64,000 bases of DNA from Polaribacter aestuariivivens. Its GTDB lineage: Bacteria; Bacteroidota; Bacteroidia; Flavobacteriales; Flavobacteriaceae. The DNA is taken from contig NZ_VANR01000001.1 in NCBI RefSeq assembly GCF_005885675.1, positions 434,001-498,000 on the forward strand, written 5' to 3'. How positions within the stretch are numbered: position 1 is the first letter of the stretch; each line of letters begins with the position of its first letter. The translations under genes were made by a program, and so were the position numbers. The notes beneath the pieces were generated by a model. That model worked only from the letters and a program-made list of their open reading frames with translations. It searched no databases and was not told where the DNA came from. Below, piece by piece: positions 62,026 through 64,000 of the stretch.

Positions 62026-63126
62026 GTGCTTAAAAATTTCTTTCTTACCTGTTCTGGAGTCGATAAAAACCTAATTGAAAACTGTTCTAATGGTGAACAA
62101 AACAAATATGTGGGCATTGGAGCCACCGTTTTTTTTACGGCAATTATGGCAACCATTGCAGGCAGTTATGCACTTTTTACTGTTTTCGATAATTTATATG
62201 CTGCGATTTTCTTTGGATTAATTTGGGGATTGTTAATTTTTAATTTAGATCGTTTTATCGTTTCCACTATCAAAAAAAGGGACAACAAATGGAAAGAATT
62301 TTTACAAGCTTCACCACGTATTTTATTGGCAGTTATTATTGCGATTGTAATTTCTAAACCATTAGAATTAAAATTGTTTGAGAAAGAAATTAATCAGGTT
62401 TTGTTAGCAGAAAAAAACCAAATGACTTTAGATAATAAAACGCAAATAGCAGCACAATTTGCACCAGAAATCGCAAAAATAAATGCAGAAATTGAAGTTT
62501 TAAAACAAGAAATAAATACACAAGAAGCAAAAACAAATGCTTTGTACGAAACCTATATTGCAGAAGCTGAAGGTAGAAAAGGAACAAAATTATTGGGCAA
62601 AGGACCTGTTTATAAAGAAAAAAGAGAAAAACACGACGCTTCTTTGCTTTTATTGAATAATTTAAGAAAAGAAAACGCAGAAAAAATTAAAAATAAAGAA
62701 GCAGCTATTGCAACATTAATAGAAAATCAGAAAAACTACGAAAGCAAAACACAGCCTATTATTACAAATTTTGACGGTTTGATGGCAAGAATTAATGCTT
62801 TAAACAAATTGCCTTGGTTTACTTCTTTCTTTATTTTCTTGTTGTTTTTAGCGATAGAAACATCACCTATTTTTGCAAAATTAATTTCACCAAAAGGTGA
62901 ATATGATTTTAAATTAGAAGACGAAGAAACTGCCGTAAAAACATGGGTAAAACAACAAGTAAACCAAAGAAATGAATTATTACAAGCAGATATTGCTGTT
63001 AACAAAAAAGTGTATGAAGATATTGCTACAGAAGAAGAAATCTATGCTTATAAACAAAAAATGGCTCGCGACTTAATGAAATTACAAGCCGATTCGTTTT
63101 ATAAAAAACAACAAAAAATGTTGTAA
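62026..63126 (+). CDS. DUF4407 membrane protein
   Basis: The start is GTG at 62026; the ATG at 62016 is in another frame and stops at once. The 366-residue protein begins LKNFFLTCSGVDKNLIENCS, has helices near 30-50, 58-78, 95-112 and 262-282, and a long coiled coil between the last two (about 120-245, INAEIEVLKQEINTQEAKT). This is the DUF4407 layout. The function of the family is unknown. Parts of it (SNGEQNKYVGIGATVFFTA, FNLDRFIVSTI) are strongly conserved among Bacteroidota as I recall. It stands alone after a terminator. Confidence 0.85.
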   Translation: MLKNFFLTCSGVDKNLIENCSNGEQNKYVGIGATVFFTAIMATIAGSYALFTVFDNLYAAIFFGLIWGLLIFNLDRFIVSTIKKRDNKWKEFLQASPRILLAVIIAIVISKPLELKLFEKEINQVLLAEKNQMTLDNKTQIAAQFAPEIAKINAEIEVLKQEINTQEAKTNALYETYIAEAEGRKGTKLLGKGPVYKEKREKHDASLLLLNNLRKENAEKIKNKEAAIATLIENQKNYESKTQPIITNFDGLMARINALNKLPWFTSFFIFLLFLAIETSPIFAKLISPKGEYDFKLEDEETAVKTWVKQQVNQRNELLQADIAVNKKVYEDIATEEEIYAYKQKMARDLMKLQADSFYKKQQKML

Positions 63127-63146
63127 TCCCTTTTGTCTTTTAAACA

Positions 63147-63222
63147 TTTTCCCCAAAGGGGAAAGTGAGCTACAAATTCTATAAAAAGAGTTTCGCAAGA
63201 GTGTCTCTCTCCTTTGGAGAGA
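63147..63222. repeat. Two palindromes downstream of the DUF4407 gene
   Basis: TTTCCCC (63148-63154), AAA, GGGGAAA (63158-63164) and TCTCTCC (63206-63212), TTT, GGAGAGA (63216-63222) are two perfect 7-bp stems with 3-base loops. They lie in the convergent gap between the DUF4407 and PhnA-type genes. They look like copies of a dispersed flavobacterial palindrome and may serve as terminators without T runs. Confidence 0.5.
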
Positions 63223-63233
63223 TTAAGAGAGGA

Positions 63234-63824
63234 TTACTCTTTTTCCGCCATTTTTTTTACGTAATCTGTAATAATTACAATTTGGGTTGAGCCTACTCTA
63301 CCTTCAATATATTTTTCGTTTTCGTGGTCTAATGAAATTCTGCGAACTGCAGTTCCTTGTTTGGCAACCATACTAGAGCCTTTTACTTTCAAATCTTTGA
63401 TTAAAACTACAGAATCTCCTGCTTGTAAAATAGCGCCATTGGCATCTCTGTGAATTATTTTTTCGCTTTCGTCTAAATGATCTCCAGATTCTTTTGCGAA
63501 ACGCACATCATCATCTTCTAAATACATCATGTCTAACAAATCTTTTGGCCAACCTTCGTTTTTTAAACGAGATAACATTCTCCAAGCAACTACTTTTACA
63601 GCTCTAAATTCGCTCCACATAGCATCGTTTAAACAACGCCAATGATTTACATCTGTATTTTCTGGATTTTCAATTTGATCGATACAAGTTTCACAAGCCA
63701 ACAAACTACCATCAACACCACCTGTAGATGTTGGTTTTACTTCGTAAACAGCTAAATTATTGGTTGCAGCACATAATTCACATTTATTACCACTTCTGTT
63801 TTCTAAATCTTGTTGTAAACTCAT
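63234..63824 (-). CDS. PhnA-type zinc-ribbon/alkylphosphonate-utilisation-like protein
   Basis: The 196-residue protein has an N-terminal zinc ribbon (KCELC then LLACETC) and the C-terminal PhnA domain: ANGAILQAGDSVVLIKDLKVKGSSMVAKQGTAV, typical for this family. Although named for phosphonate use in E. coli, PhnA-domain proteins of this kind are widespread and no phosphonate genes are near; the true role is unknown. Its ATG overlaps the stop of the upstream gene by 4 bases (ATGA). Confidence 0.9.
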   Translation of the reverse strand: MSLQQDLENRSGNKCELCAATNNLAVYEVKPTSTGGVDGSLLACETCIDQIENPENTDVNHWRCLNDAMWSEFRAVKVVAWRMLSRLKNEGWPKDLLDMMYLEDDDVRFAKESGDHLDESEKIIHRDANGAILQAGDSVVLIKDLKVKGSSMVAKQGTAVRRISLDHENEKYIEGRVGSTQIVIITDYVKKMAEKE

Positions 63825-64000
63825 TTCTTAGGATATATTATTTGGTTCAAAGCTACATCAAATTTGTGAATGTCGTTAATTTTTGAAACGGGTTTAAAAA
63901 AATTAATTCCAATTGTTTTTACGGTAGGTTTGCATTCCGCTAAAAAACCGTCGTAAAACCCTTTTCCATAACCAACTCTGTAATTATTTTTATCGGAAAT
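63821..64000 (-). CDS. 5-formyltetrahydrofolate cyclo-ligase, C-terminal part
   Basis: This frame enters from the right edge, so the start is outside the window. The 59 visible residues include YRVGYGKGFYDGFLAECK, where R-x-G-(Y/R)-G-x-G-(Y/F)-YD is the conserved nucleotide/folate-binding run of 5-FCL (MTHFS), and end LNQIIYPKK. The enzyme converts 5-formyl-THF to 5,10-methenyl-THF with ATP. The stop TGA overlaps the ATG of the PhnA-type gene, so the two are translationally coupled. Confidence 0.88.
   Translation of the reverse strand: MSDKNNYRVGYGKGFYDGFLAECKPTVKTIGINFFKPVSKINDIHKFDVALNQIIYPKK

Noticed and set aside
1..64000. Search for CRISPR arrays, SusC/SusD pairs, rRNA operons and prophage genes
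   Set aside because: No regularly spaced repeats, no TonB-dependent receptor or SusD features, no rRNA and no phage structural genes were found in the window.

Overview
The window reads as a chromosome segment of a marine-type Flavobacteriaceae bacterium (Bacteroidota), close to Polaribacter or Tenacibaculum in style. This rests on the very AT-rich sequence, Bacteroidota-type promoters (TTG then TAnnTTTG), many lipoproteins and beta-barrel proteins, and family markers such as the GYDIA-type GHMP kinase, DUF2797, PhnA-type and flavobacterial BlaI/BlaR1-like proteins. Genus is an inference. The window is mostly ordinary core genome, densely packed, with one clear accessory insertion.

Layout. 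1-6783: end of a fatty-acid hydroxylase gene, then a reverse-strand operon (universal stress protein, internally duplicated lipoprotein, BamA-like barrel, metallophosphatase), then a GH113-like glycosidase lipoprotein with an outer-membrane protein. 6951-14036: a six-gene forward cluster pairing an FAD oxidoreductase and a membrane polyferredoxin with three glycosyltransferases; a LacI regulator and a HAD phosphatase follow. 15984-25825: nitrilase, DUF2797, GH3-type enzyme, a secreted OmpA-like protein, polyprenyl synthase, RlmN, QueA, AroA. 25882-30269: a secreted BNR propeller, an orphan PilJ/NarX-type sensor fragment, a small membrane protein and MazG.

30364-33247 is the most interesting part. 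A RelA/SpoT-like nucleotide transferase gene and a DGQHR-domain gene lie 1 nt apart, bounded by structures that look like integron attC sites. The first ten bases of the putative cassette (GTTGTATGCC) are the exact reverse complement of the start of the attC-like site at its end (GGCATACAAC). The outer boxes (CGCTAAC and GTTAGCG) are also exact complements, as expected if one cassette had been inserted into an older attC-like site. The pair looks like a mobile two-gene toxin/defence module. No integrase is present in the window.

33259-38129: redoxin, BaiN-like flavoprotein, and a mevalonate-pathway pair: GYDIA GHMP kinase, and HMG-CoA reductase fused to a DinB/DUF1569-like domain. Palindromic repeats flank the kinase. 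38130-57162: peptide use (two S9 peptidases, POT transporter, M20 dipeptidase, M1 aminopeptidase), envelope genes (ComEC, NlpC/P60, LpxB, SurE), a C-terminal processing protease, a thioesterase, ManA and one tRNA-Leu(UAG). 57179-64000: DUF2490, a PepSY-like gene split by an in-frame TAA, a peptidylprolyl isomerase lipoprotein, a BlaI/BlaR1-like pair with operators lying on its promoter, DUF4407, PhnA-type protein and the end of a 5-formyl-THF cyclo-ligase gene.

No rRNA, CRISPR array, IS element, SusC/SusD pair or origin was seen. No stretch over 300 bases lacks a gene.
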